From Cercis canadensis (lineage: Eukaryota > Streptophyta > Magnoliopsida > Fabales > Fabaceae), in NCBI GenBank assembly GCA_003255065.1, contig QAOA01000580.1, positions 817,679 to 881,678 of the forward strand: DNA of 64,000 nucleotides, read 5' to 3'. The notes beneath the pieces are model-generated. The model searched no databases. It had not been told where the DNA came from and saw nothing but the letters and a program-made list of their open reading frames with translations. A program made the position numbers and the translations under genes. Numbering within the stretch: position 1 is the first letter of the stretch; the number at the start of each line of letters is the position of its first letter. Below are positions 45,369 through 56,735 of this stretch, piece by piece.

Positions 45369-46352
45369 TCAATAAGAGGGGGGAGGAGGACGAGGTGGAG
45401 GAGCCCAGAATACATCATGAGGCATTTGACCATTTGGTAGCAAATTTGGAGGCAAATTATACATGGGCATTGAAACTTGTTCACCCAAACCTTGAGATGC
45501 TGAAGTCCCAGTAGTTCCTGAATTCACCCCTGATTGTTGCTGCACTTGCATTCCCTCCCCAGCTGGTTCATCCTCCAGTGGCAACCTTTCATAAGTAGCA
45601 TTAGCAAATGTAGCTGCAATGACCATCACAGGCCCAGAAGCCACCAGAGAACCCACCACAGTCCCACCAACAACCTGCCCTTGTCCACCAGCTAAATACA
45701 CCGTTAACCCAGTGGCACCAGGTGGCGAAGGAGCAGGCAAAAAGGCACCAGATAGAGACAATATCTCGAACCTTCCATGAAGTGTGATGACCCCACCAGG
45801 CGCAGCTGGTTGCCGAAGAGTGACATTGGTTACAATGCCACTTCCACTAAGCACCGATACCCCTCGATGCCTGCGATTAGCAAAGGTCGCAATGCTCTCA
45901 GCGACGTCGCTGCCGCTGCTGATTTCCAAGACATGGCTTCGAAGCGCGTTGGGGCTCTCCTTGGTTATAACGATGGGTGGTTTTGGCTTGTTCTTGGACC
46001 CAGGTGGGCGGCCTCGGGGCCTGCGACCGCTGCTACCAGGCTCAACTGTTTCGTGGCTACCTGGGTTCTGGTCATCTCCTTCACGCTCGTTGTCTCTGCT
46101 CTCATCATCTTCAGCGTTTTGGCTCTGCGAAGTGGTGTTGGTGTTTGGATTAGTGTTGCTGTTGCTGCTATTAGTTGGGGTGGCGTTGGCGTTGTTATTG
46201 CTGTTGTCCATGAACTCTTGCTCTCGTCTTTGCCCAAGTCGATTCAATCCACCATGGTCATCTTCTGGGTTCCTCAGCTGAAGTGATGGAGAAGATGACA
46301 TGGGGTCTGTTGGTCTCATTGTCACATTTCCAGCCCACCACCGATTCGCCAT
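45369..46352 (-). CDS. AT-hook motif nuclear-localised (AHL) protein, clade A type
   Basis: Intronless, 327 residues, as typical for clade-A AHLs. The N-terminus [10 protein letters not shown] is shared with the AHL15/19/20-like group. A low-complexity Asn/Thr/Ser and acidic region follows. One AT-hook with core [17 protein letters not shown] binds the minor groove of AT-rich DNA. A PPC/DUF296 domain covers about ~135-260 ([66 protein letters not shown]). The C-terminus is Pro-rich, ending [10 protein letters not shown]. Nuclear chromatin/transcription regulator working as AHL oligomers. The ATG at 46352 is preferred over one 19 codons upstream because of the family N-terminus. Confidence 0.93.
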   Translation of the reverse strand: MANRWWAGNVTMRPTDPMSSSPSLQLRNPEDDHGGLNRLGQRREQEFMDNSNNNANATPTNSSNSNTNPNTNTTSQSQNAEDDESRDNEREGDDQNPGSHETVEPGSSGRRPRGRPPGSKNKPKPPIVITKESPNALRSHVLEISSGSDVAESIATFANRRHRGVSVLSGSGIVTNVTLRQPAAPGGVITLHGRFEILSLSGAFLPAPSPPGATGLTVYLAGGQGQVVGGTVVGSLVASGPVMVIAATFANATYERLPLEDEPAGEGMQVQQQSGVNSGTTGTSASQGLGEQVSMPMYNLPPNLLPNGQMPHDVFWAPPPRPPPPSY

Positions 46353-48842
46353 GCTTGATAGAGAGAAATCTAGGAAGAAGGTGAAAAACAAACCTCTTTT
46401 GTCTTTCACTCTTTTCTCTCTGGATGTTTCCTTGAATTAAATAATGACAAGCTTGATTACACCACTCTTGACCAAAGAGATAAGCCTCAAGCTCCTCCTT
46501 CACTACTATGTTACGTGTTTGCTAGATTCAGATCACTATAGCAAAAACCCAAAATCCAACAGATGCAAACCAAAACCTTATCCCCTTAACTCACCCAAAG
46601 AGAGAAGAAATAAACCCACTTTCCATCTAACCTCACTGCATGAATCAGGCATCACACACATGGGTTTTGCTTGTTTTGCATGTAAACCCTAGGCACAAAG
46701 AAATTCCCCCGAATTTAGAGAAGTGACATCCACGTAATTAGGATTATGACAGAAAACCCACCTCCTTACAAACCCAAAAAAGCTAAAAGATCCAACACAA
46801 AACCGTCCTTGCAGCTCGCTCACATGAAACCCAGCTGAATAACTCTGATTCTGCTGTTGCGTAAGCTTTTTTGGGGCGTTATCCCCGCATCAAGCACAAA
46901 GAGAAAGGCTGAGAAAACGAAAGTTTGCTTTTATCTCTATTTGTACCTCTATCTATGCCGCTAAAAGGGTCAGATTGGTACGGGGTAGCAGATGGGAATA
47001 GTTACAGGTAGGGGGGTCCCCCAGTTTTTTTTTTGTGAAGCTGATTTTTCCTATGTCTGAGTGGATCTGCGAGCCTTGAACTAAAGAGATTGGCAACATT
47101 CTGGAGCTTGCGTACGTTTTAGGATTCTTCTTGTAGTTGTATCTATCACTCAGTGATACCAGTTTGAGCGGTTTTTCTTTGTGTGTAATGGAATGGGTCT
47201 GGTTTTCCTGTGTCTCCCCGGTAAGCGGTTCTCAAGTGTTGTGTTCAAAGTTTTCAACTTCCCAAGTTGGCAGAGCCCTCCACCTGTTGTGTCACCTACT
47301 CTCTCCCCTTCAGCTTCAAAATAAGACTACAACTTTAGACCAAGTTGCATTGCATAATAATGCGCGCACACACAAGAATTCAGAATTCTAATGTGGACTT
47401 TACTGGATCAGGTTAATTACCATATTGACCTTGTGCTTACTCTGGCATGGGTTACTTGGTTTTGATTAGTAGTGTGGATAATAGTAGTAGGTGATTGAGA
47501 CAATCTCTCGAGCACCTCGTGGGGGTTTCTTGAGAGTTGAGCTCAAGAAGGGTAAAGGGGTGGGAAGGTGGTATGGGTGTGGGGTAACGTGCTCATGGAG
47601 TAGTGGGAACACGTCACTGTCTGCAGGTCCCGACAAAGTATCGAATGCCAATGTCTGGAATATCATCACCGCCAAAAAAAAACCCAGACCTTGTTCGTTC
47701 GAGTTCGAGAAGGAGGTTTCTCTTCTCTTGCTGGCTGGGGTGGTGGCTTGGTCTTCAATTTTGCTTCATGATTCCCTGTGTTTCTCTTTCTCTTTCCCTC
47801 TGTTAGTGGTGCCTGTGACTCTGTTGCTTTTGGTTTTAACCCAAATTCGGTGTAACTCATTAGTAGCACCTTTTTTCTTTCTGATATTCTTGGTATTAGC
47901 AATATGCAGCAGAGTTGGTGTGGTTCTGTGACTGTGACCGACTTCAAAAAGTGGACAACTTGGGTTAATTTTACAACTAGGAAGGAAACGCAAGCAAGAA
48001 AGGAATTGCAATTTGGAAGCTTGAAAGTTTAAAAAAAACAAAATGATAGATAGAAAAAGACATTTTGCGTGTGTTTCATGGAGTGGATTAAATTAAATGG
48101 CTTTCTAGTACTGCAAGTCAACATAAAACGTAAGCAATTCTATCAAAACGCACTTCGATTAATGATTCATTAATGCCTTTGTTTAGAAACTGTTACAATA
48201 TAATCTTAAAATGAGAGCAATAATTTTTTTTGGTATAAGATAGAACTAGAATAAAGTCCAAAAATTCTAGAACCTACGTTTTTATAGATATTTTGGGAAA
48301 ATTTAAAGAAATAACAACGTGATTGCATGTTCTGTTTTCTTTTTACTATACATATGATAGATTTGTACATGCTCCACTTCACCTTTTCATTTGATTTACT
48401 ATCCTACTATAAGATTTTACTCTAGCAATAAAAAGTACACTTTAATTTGTGTTTGCTATGGGACTAACTCAACAAGAGAATACAATATAAGAAATATACT
48501 TTGGTTTCTTTTTCAAGGGGCAAATGAGAGAGGAGTTGAACTACTAGGTGATAAGCACAGTAGCAGCAAACCATCGAGAGAGAGAGTACACTTATTAAGA
48601 CGTTTCTGGAAACCTATGGTCAAAGGGTGGCCACATACATGGTCCATGCCATACCTTTAATGCGTTGTTAGCAGAGATATGGGCATGACAGCATCTGCCT
48701 CCATCACCTCTCCTCGTTCCCCTTGTCTCAAAATTAATCAGAGTGAGAGAGAGAGTCACAGAACCAAAGTCAAACTTCCACACTCTTCTTCAATTCCGTT
48801 CTATCAACGTTCTAGTATTTATCCTCTTTCGAGATAACACAA
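46353..48842. other. AHL promoter and gene-free DNA
   Basis: Holds the AHL leader and promoter. A 146-codon plus-strand frame at 47491-47931 is hydrophobic towards its end but matches no family I recognise, and is not called. Nothing else supported. Confidence 0.45.
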
Positions 48843-48851
48843 AGCGATAAG

Positions 48852-49300
48852 CGGCCTCTTAGACATAAATATTACATTTTGTAAAAATATTTATCTAATT
48901 ATTATAACTTTTAAATTATTTACACAAATATTATATTTTTTAAAAATTTAAAAATAAAAAAAAAAAAAAAGATTTTTAGACACGTAGAATCCACCAGACA
49001 CGCCGTGGGCCTCACGGCGTATCCCAATAGGCCAAAATTCGTCTATTGTTCTTGAGTTGTGAGCCCCATGTCAATGAAAAAACAGTCCGTATCGGTGCCA
49101 GCCTGTTGAGAAGGAAATTGAGTATATAAATATTGGGACACGCCGTGAGGCCTACAACGTGTCCGGTGGATCCCACGTGTTCGAAAATCTTTTTTTTTTA
49201 TTTTTAAATTTTTAAAAAGTGTAATATTTGTGTAAATAGTTTGAAAATTATAATATTTAGGTAAATACTTTTACACAATGTAATATTTGTATCAAAAAGC
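48852..49300. mobile_element. Long-inverted-repeat (foldback) Mutator-like MITE
   Basis: About 449 bases in which the left and right ~130 bases are inverted copies (TAAATATTAC, AAATTATTTACACAAATATTA, TTTTTAAAAATTTAAAAATA, GACACGCCGTG). A 9-bp direct duplication AGCGATAAG flanks it (48843-48851 and 49301-49309). The inverted arms share the AAATTATTTAC motif with the MITE at 37345-37713. No coding capacity. Confidence 0.82.
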
Positions 49301-49309
49301 AGCGATAAG

Positions 49310-51027
49310 TATTTCAGAAATTTAATTAAAATTTATGTGTACTTAATTATATTTATAAATGTTATAATGAGTTGTCAAATTAAAATTTACCATGGCCACT
49401 TTTCTAATTTTCTTTATGAATTCTTTAATCCCATCGCAGCATATATAGTTTATCTTTGATTGAGAATTAGATTAGTTGGTAAGAATGAGAAACATATATA
49501 TTTTAAGTTCTTTTTTATAGTCAACAGAATTGATTTAATTATTAAGAATTGACCTACTATATTTCTGTTAATAAATTTTTTTAAAAAAATTTGACAACAA
49601 ATTATAAAATATTATTATAAATTTTTATTAATATTGATCTTAAGAAAACACAGCTTGTGGTTGGTAACCCAAATATGTGGTGAGCGAATCAGGGCTTGTT
49701 CTGGTTTGTGAGGAATTATCACATTCACAGAATAAGAAAGAGACAATAGACACAGAAATTTGATCTACCTCCAAGATTCCAATGCCATCTCCTTTTTTTA
49801 TTTTGGCATCACTTTTTGCACATGCTGTTGATCTTCTGATTATAGTAGTTTGTATGTCACTGTCTTCACTGCTCCCATTACTAAAGAAATTTGTTTTACT
49901 AATTTCGGTCATTTTGAGATATAGAATCTGAACAGTAAATAGGCAAATTTGGTAATGATGATTGATTGGTCGAATTAAGTAAAACCCACATAAATAAACA
50001 AGTGCAATTTTTCTCTAATCCTCATATTCTTGTGGCTGACATTTAAAACACGGGTTTTGAAACTCGACAGCGAGGGGATGTCCCAAGATTAGCACCGTCA
50101 AAAGTGAGACCAATTAGATAATGTCCAGATTCTCAACACTAAGAAAGGGGACAAATCTTGAATCAATTTTTTCAATGTGATGATGAATAGCAGGTTGGAC
50201 GTGGAAGAAGATAATTAGTAGTTTAGGTTTTCGTTGATAACACGTTAGATTAGATATGGTAGGAAAAAGACTTGGTGGGGTTGGAAGAGTTTTCAATTAT
50301 AACAAAGTTTGTGAGTTGAATTTCCAAGTTTAATTGCAGGACTTGGTCAAAACCTTTAATTTGCTCCACGTTAGTCTGGTGTATCAACCATATCTATTAG
50401 GGTCTTCCTCCAACTTCGCTATGAGGGGCCAAGGAGTTGAAAAATGTATCCTTATAAGCAACGTCTTCAAATTTGGTGATTCATAAACACTACCATATGC
50501 TAAAATATTATATATTAATATAGCCAAAAGCAAACCATGTATGCCTTTTATGCACTTTAATGATTTTGAATATTAAGTATTTTTATTATAAATATTTTAT
50601 GTTTAAATTGTATAAAGAGAGTAACTGAAATGAAATTATAAAAAAGGATATACTACTTTTATATGTCTATTCTTGGGACCAAAAAGTTTTATTTAATAGT
50701 GATATGCTTAGTAAAATACAACAATGTAGATCAAACAGGAAAGTGGAACTTTGAGTTTATATCTATAGAAGACTATTTGATAGCTCAATGCTGAATAAAT
50801 TGAGTACTAAGTAAAAAGTGAACTTGAAATGGTATGAGGTCTAAAATGCAACAATGGTTTTTTTTTTTTTTTTTTTTTTTTTTTTNTTTTTTTTTTATGT
50901 TGCCTATAATTATAAGTTCAAACACAAAACTCACAAACTCTATGAATTATCTTAATATCATTTGCCCACTTACCCACGGGTCATTTGGCATGCAACAATC
51001 AATATTATGTGATGGTAATAGTGATAT
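49310..51027. other. Intergenic
   Basis: AT-rich. No recognised gene: a 90-codon minus-strand frame at 49640-49912 has no known domain. A T run with one N lies at 50858-50896, next to the SINE. Confidence 0.45.
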
Positions 51028-51262
51028 TTTTTTTTTGTAATCCAGGAATTAGGGTTTGATCCAAACCTTTGGATGGACTCAAACTTACCAAACTTGTGGC
51101 GACCATCCATGCAAGGGTCCCGTTGTCAAAGTACCCACAAATCTAACTTTGTGTGGGTGAGTGCTTTGAGACTCTCATTTTATCAATAAGAGGTCTCGAA
51201 CACAAGACTATTTTCTTACGATGAGAGCTTTATGACCAACTGAGTTACAGCCCAGTTGGCTT
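51028..51262 (-). mobile_element. tRNA-derived SINE, copy 3 (full length)
   Basis: Same family as 6847-7084, also on the minus strand: head AACTCAGTTGGTCATAAAGC, GTGTTCGAGACC box B-like, GAGAGTCTCAAAGC, and an A-rich tail. A 16-bp target duplication with one mismatch flanks it (ATGGTAATAGTGATAT 51012-51027, ATGGTAATAATGATAT 51263-51278). Confidence 0.85.
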
Positions 51263-51619
51263 ATGGTAATAATGATATTGAATGGTGTGACAACAATTAT
51301 TTCACGTTAACTTATATGGCCAAGTCTACAATACCCATTGATGAAAATGGGCACCGATGCAAATGCTACTTAATCACCATTCAATCATTCAGTTGGCTTA
51401 ATGAATGGCTGTGATGGTTTAATGAGTAACTTGGGGGTTTGGTTTTTCTAATAATAACATAGTACCTTAATATTTTTATTAAAGTATAGATTGACCCCAT
51501 TTTTTTTTTGGTCATTTGATATTCCGCTCCTCTCCCTCTGCTGTTTTTGCATATTCTTCATATTCCTCCTCATCTCCTTCGTCATCAACACCCTGCCGAA
51601 TTTATATTGGTAGGATATG

Positions 51620-51945
51620 AAGCCCATGGGAAAAAACGGGTACACATCCAAGAAGAAAAAGGACTTGGTTCGGTGTAAGAACTGCAACATGGGTTTCATG
51701 ACCCGATTTGAAATATCCAACCGGAACGTGCCGTTCAAAGGAGGAAACAAGGATTGTGAAACATCCATTGCCGAGGATGTTCCCACCTTCACCTCGGAAT
51801 CCCATAGGTTTTCAAAGAATGCTTGATTCTTCGCATTGCAGGTACAAGGTTGAGCCAAACTTCGGGTCCAGTACTACTGATGATTTCGTTCCTGACAAGG
51901 AGGTAACGGATTAAGGTTTTCGAATGAAAAGGTACGACTTTGAGG
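51620..51945 (-). pseudogene. GH17 beta-1,3-glucanase fragment
   Basis: Two overlapping minus-strand frames together read as the middle of a glycosyl hydrolase family 17 protein. In the first: TLIRYLLVRNEI, then GPEVWLNLVPAMRRIKHSLK ending TYGI. In a shifted frame: EVKVGTSSAMDVSQSLFPP, NGTFRLDISNRVMKPMLQFL, then RTKSFFFLDVYPFFP. The frameshift is near 51790. The N-terminal and C-terminal parts of the enzyme, including the downstream catalytic nucleophile region, are absent. A non-functional remnant; no signs of a target duplication or poly(A) were noticed. Confidence 0.75.
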
Positions 51946-53141
51946 AGGGGAGACAATGACCTCCTTCTTACGTTTCGGCTCTTGAGAAACCCCAAACTCT
52001 GTTTCCAGCCGATCCTAGAGAGAGGGGGAGAGAGAGAGAAAGAAGAGTGTGGTGTATGTTTTTGGTTAGTGGAGAACAAATGTAAATACATAAATTTTTT
52101 TAGGCCAAAATATAATTAATCATTTATAGTTAATATTAAGTCATTAAATCTGAAACAGACATGTGGCTTAATCTCAGCCATTTATTGCCCTTTGCACCGG
52201 TACCCATTTTCATCGATGGATATTGTAGACTTGGCCAACTTATATAATGATATTGAATGGGATTGTGTTGGTGACCATGTCAGCTATCGATTGGGGTTTG
52301 AATTTGGAAGTATAAATTGGGCCTGTTGAGGGTATATAAGGCTTGTAAAACTTATATAAAGTAACTAATTTGGGCCATCCTATGCGGAAAAGGATTGGGC
52401 CCAATAGATGGATAGAAGTTCGAGTGATATTATTGAAGGCCCAATCACCTTGAACCTTACGTACTAGCCGATTGATTCCCACTCCTATAAATTTTTTGTT
52501 GGCATTATCACTCTTATGATTGAGTAAATACTATTTGCACATAATTTTAATGTTACATTGTGTCATATCACATAAGTTGACACAATTTAAATATTCTTGA
52601 GGTCACTTAAATTTATTTTAATTTTCCACTTCAGCTAGTGTAAATACTTAAGTAGTGTAGAAAAAGCATTTGTCTTGATAAATAAAAAAATGATAAAAAA
52701 GAAAAAAACTTAAGTAGGCTAGTGTATAGTGTTATTAAATATTTGATTGTACAGTTATGTAAGTATAAAAATAATGTGCCTTAGATATTATGTGAGATGA
52801 ATTCTTACCATAGGCATTAGGTACAGATAATATATAAAATTTAAGTAATATAAAAAAAATTTAATAGAAATATATGTAATCTAAGTAAGTAATAAAAATA
52901 TAAAATTTTTATAAAAAATTAAGCCTTCAAACCTCCATATCATACTCCAAACTCCAATTCCAAAGTGTATATTAGATAATAGATAGTGAAATCCATGCTT
53001 AAAAGAAAGTGGAAACAAAATGAGAGAGAAAGCCACGTGTCTTAACTTCATCTGTCGACGTAGTAGTCTTGGCATGAGGTTATAACATGTGACATTATCC
53101 ACATGGTAGCTATCACAAATTGGGAGTTGCTTCTGTGAGCA
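51946..53141. other. Intergenic; promoter side of the lumenal pentapeptide gene
   Basis: AG-rich tract near 52018-52046, then AT-rich DNA. No recognised gene. Includes the upstream region of the pentapeptide gene. Confidence 0.5.
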
Positions 53142-55789
53142 ATGGCTATTCTTAACGTCCCCTTGTGTTCCAAATTCCCAGCTAAACCTGTCCTCTTATC
53201 CCCAAGTCTCTCCATTCCCAGCTATCCTACGCCTCTGGTTGGTAAATTACGCAACACCCACCTTCCTTTTTTTCATTTCTCTGTTCTTAAAGTTCAAGTA
53301 TTGGCGCACTTAACTCATTTTGGTGATCTGGGTTTCTTTTACAGGGACTCAAACTGAAGCAACGACATGAAGCCTCTAAAAATCTTGCACTTTCATTGGG
53401 TGAATCAGTGTCTAGCGCAAGCTTGATTGCTCTCCTCTCTGCTTCTTTGTTCGTCGTCGACCCCGCACTCGCGTTTAAGGTAATTTAATCACAAATGCAA
53501 ATCCTTCTAAATGAGAGTTTGAATCTGAACATTTTATAGAAATAGTTGGAATTTTGTTTTGGCTCTGAAATCGCTTTTATAATTCTAATCACTCTTCCAA
53601 ATTATTGTTGTATTCGCTAAAGGAATCGGTGGGTTTGAGTTCTTTATTAATGGGTATGAAAATGATGAGTTAGTGACTGAATCCAGGGTGGAGGCCCATA
53701 TGGTCAAGAGGTGACAAGGGGACAAGATCTTACTGGAAAGGATTTTAGTGGCAAGACTTTGATCAAGCAAGACTTCAAAACGGTGTACATTATTTCAAAT
53801 TGTCAGTTTATCTCATAGTATCAAGTAGAGTGTTTAATAAAACGCTAATGAGTTATCTGTTACAGTCCATATTGCGACAAGCCAATTTTAAAGGTGCAAA
53901 GTTGCTAGGGGCTAGCTTCTTTGATGCTGATTTAACAGGTGTGGTTATGTTTTTGTACTGCCAAACCAAACATATAATTAGTAGCTCAGTGCACAAGAAT
54001 GCCTTTTACCTTGTCAATTCTCAGTATAATACGTAGGAAAATTTTATTTATAGAACAGTACTCCAAATTTGAATTTCAATTTGGAAACTTGAATTGTGAA
54101 ATCACTTATTAATTATCATTCTCTTGATAAGCTATGTGTGGTCTTTTGTCTGAATGAGAAGTCAAACATTTCTCGCATTTTAAAGAAAGGAACAATTGGT
54201 GAACTTAGAAAGCTTGGGTGCCTAAAGGAATAGCGGACTAGAATGTAACTTTCCCCTGATGAAAAGATGGAGAAAAAGGTGGACATGTGTACTCACACGC
54301 ATAAAACACTTTAGAAGATAAATTGTCTGAGAAGGTACTCGTAGCATGTTTTTTTTTTCAATTTAACCAAAAATACATATAGCTTTCCTTGTAAGTGTTC
54401 TGGTGTGGTTGTCATTTTGTGATGTTGCAAATGATATAGAGCAAACATTTTTTTTTTTTGGTTATAATGGAGCACAATGCGCTGGGAAAGGGGAGGGGAG
54501 TACATGGTGGGAATAAAACACTCCACATCAACCCTCTAGTTCCTATGACCAAAGGAGGTGCCGCTAGACCCAAACTAGCATGTGATGGTGCAAGAGGATG
54601 ATTAGGAAAATTGTATATCAAAGAGAGACTATATTGGACTGAATGTTGAAAAATAAATTTTTCTGAGATAATTTTAGCCAAATGCTTTTTGTACACTAAA
54701 GTCTCAAACTTGACACTACCATGTGGTCTTTCTGTTCATGCATATACCATTTTCCATTAAGCACTTATAATTAATTACTTATATCAACACCCCCCTCACC
54801 TTCTTCTCCCCAACCCCTTGCCAGGGGCTGATCTTTCAGATGCTGATCTTAGAGGAGCAGATTTTTCCTTGGCAAATGTGACAAAGGTAATTTCTTTGGC
54901 TGTGCTGATATGGCAATGTCCTAAGTTTTACAAATTATTTAAATGTACATGTATGCAATTTGATACATATAATGTGAAGGACTACAAGTTCATCGTCTTA
55001 GGATCTATTGGACTATCTAGAATGATTCAAATAACGGCATTGTTAATTCCTTCTTGGCTATTGTTGCAGCCTTTAATTTAATCTATGTGCAACAGTTTGG
55101 CTTAGTTGGTCTATGTAAAACTTAAAAAGGCTGAAGAATAAAAATTGCTAGCACCTTCTCATATCATTCTAACTGAGTCTATTGTAATTAACGACTTTTT
55201 CTTGTGCCAATGAACAATATCAGTTTTGATGGCTTCTGCATGAATAAACATTTTCTGCAGGTAAATTTGAGCAATGCTAACTTGGAAGGTGCACTTACGA
55301 CAGGAAACACATCTTTCAAGGGATCAAGTATAACTGGTGCCGGTATGTACAAGCTACCCATAATTCTGCTCATGGATTATTAACAGTAATAAATTGCATA
55401 ACAGTAGCTTTAAATCCCAGTTGTATTACCAGGATAGTTTGAAAAGATTGATACTTCCGCAATAGTATATATGCAAATATTCAGAAACTTTGTGGAAATA
55501 AAGTTCATTGAAAAGAAAATTGAATTCATTTCAGATGTATCCCAAGATTTGGCTTTGATTCTATCTGCACTGAGTTCATCAACAATTTTTTGTTTGTTCA
55601 GACTTCACAGATGTACCACTGAGAGATGATCAACGGGAATACCTGTGCAAAGTTGCAGATGGGTAAGGTTATGTCTTTCTGCAGATTTCATAACCTAAAT
55701 ACTGCTTCATCAGTAACAAAGCCATTTCTGGTTCTAGGGTGAATCCAACTACTGGAAATGCTACACGTGAAACATTGCTGTGCAATTAG
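53142..55789 (+). CDS. Thylakoid-lumen pentapeptide-repeat protein (TL17-like)
   Basis: Eight exons: 53142-53297, 53345-53479, 53687-53782, 53866-53938, 54825-54886, 55261-55342, 55602-55662, 55738-55789. All have GT-AG borders with consistent phases, giving 238 residues. A two-part targeting sequence precedes the mature protein: a Ser/Pro-rich transit peptide, then a hydrophobic lumen signal (SLIALLSASLFVVDPALA) ending before FKGGGPYG. The mature part has pentapeptide repeats of A(D/N)LXX form: RQANFKGAKLLGASFFDADL, TGADLSDADLRGADFSLANV, NLSNANLEGA. These form a right-handed quadrilateral beta helix. The tail DDQREYLCKVADGVNPTTG is conserved, and the two late cysteines may form a disulfide. 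It closely resembles the Arabidopsis 17.4-kDa lumenal protein (At5g53490). Molecular role poorly known. The exon 1 donor CAA|GTATTG was chosen because the stronger-looking GTAAAT at 53240 breaks the frame. Confidence 0.92.
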
Positions 55790-56544
55790 TATTCCATTAC
55801 TGGGGATATTGTTATATTGAATCAAAGGCCATATCACATGGATGCTGCATCTTAACAAGTGCAGTTTTTGAATTTATCAAATAAGCTCCTGATAACTACG
55901 TCTACACTCTACATGCTTTGTACATTTAACCTCTTCTCTGTAATGAAAAGAAAATATTTTGTTGTTTCAGTGATCAACAGCCTTTCTGCTCTTACAATAA
56001 TTTATTATCGTTTTTTATTGCTTGCGAAGGCCACCTTCAATTTTCCATAATGAATACTTTTAACTATTAAAATGCGAATTTTAATATATTTCTCTAAAAA
56101 AATTTAGCTCCTTCAATTATCAGAAAATCCCTGTTTGTATTTGGAGTGTAGCAAACTTGTCTTGTTGCAACGTTTTGGCACTGTTTAGATGTCCAATTGA
56201 AATCAGTATTCATACAAATTTGAATTAGCTTAACAACACCTCATACTAGATATTCATTGTTTAATCTATATTTTATTGTTTTCCATAAATTTATCGAAAT
56301 GTGCACAAATGATGTTGAAGAAGCAGTCATGAGCAAAAAATAAAGCTACACAAATAAGAAAGAAGGAAGTGATATTAGAGAAACAAATGAAACCAAAGGG
56401 TATATTATTTTCTAATGTTAATACAGTTCAACTTGTACCTTCTGGTTTCTTAAGGGACAATTGAAACTGTTTGTTATTGAAACTTAAAAAGCAGGAGGCA
56501 TACAAATGTTATAACAAGGATCAAATATACTTTTTTAAGTTAAT

Positions 56545-56735
56545 TTGGTAGTAAATCAATTGATCACAAGACACTTATCGCAATAAGAGAGTCTTGTGTT
56601 CTGGAGACCTTTCATTAACAAAATGAGAGTTTCAAAGTGTTTTTCACACAGTTACAACTATGGGTATTTCGATAATGAAACTCCTATAATAGGGATGACT
56701 TGCCTCAAACACTTTTTTAATTTTTCAGGTATTAA
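56545..56735 (+). mobile_element. tRNA-derived SINE, copy 4 (3'-truncated or diverged)
   Basis: Same family: head GTAAATCAATTGATCACAAG, box B-like GTCTTGTGTTCTGGAGACC, ACAAAATGAGAGTTTCAAAG, then CACACAGTTACAACTATGGG. The 3' third seen in the other copies is missing after about 56735, and no target duplication was found. Confidence 0.7.

Noticed and set aside
45777..46286. Two long plus-strand frames (165 and 169 codons) opposite the AHL gene
   Set aside because: Antisense shadows of a GC-biased coding exon; hydrophobic composition mirrors the Pro/Gly/Asn-rich sense protein.
47491..47931. 146-codon plus-strand open frame with a hydrophobic C-terminal half
   Set aside because: No recognisable domain or splice context; the composition looks like chance reading of T-rich DNA.
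49640..49912. 90-codon minus-strand frame, Ser/Thr/Asp-rich
   Set aside because: Not similar to any family I know and has no supporting context; could be chance.
53235..53245. GTAAAT as donor of exon 1 in the lumenal pentapeptide gene
   Set aside because: It would leave phase 1 and hit TGA in exon 2; the CAA|GTATTG donor at 53298 keeps the frame.
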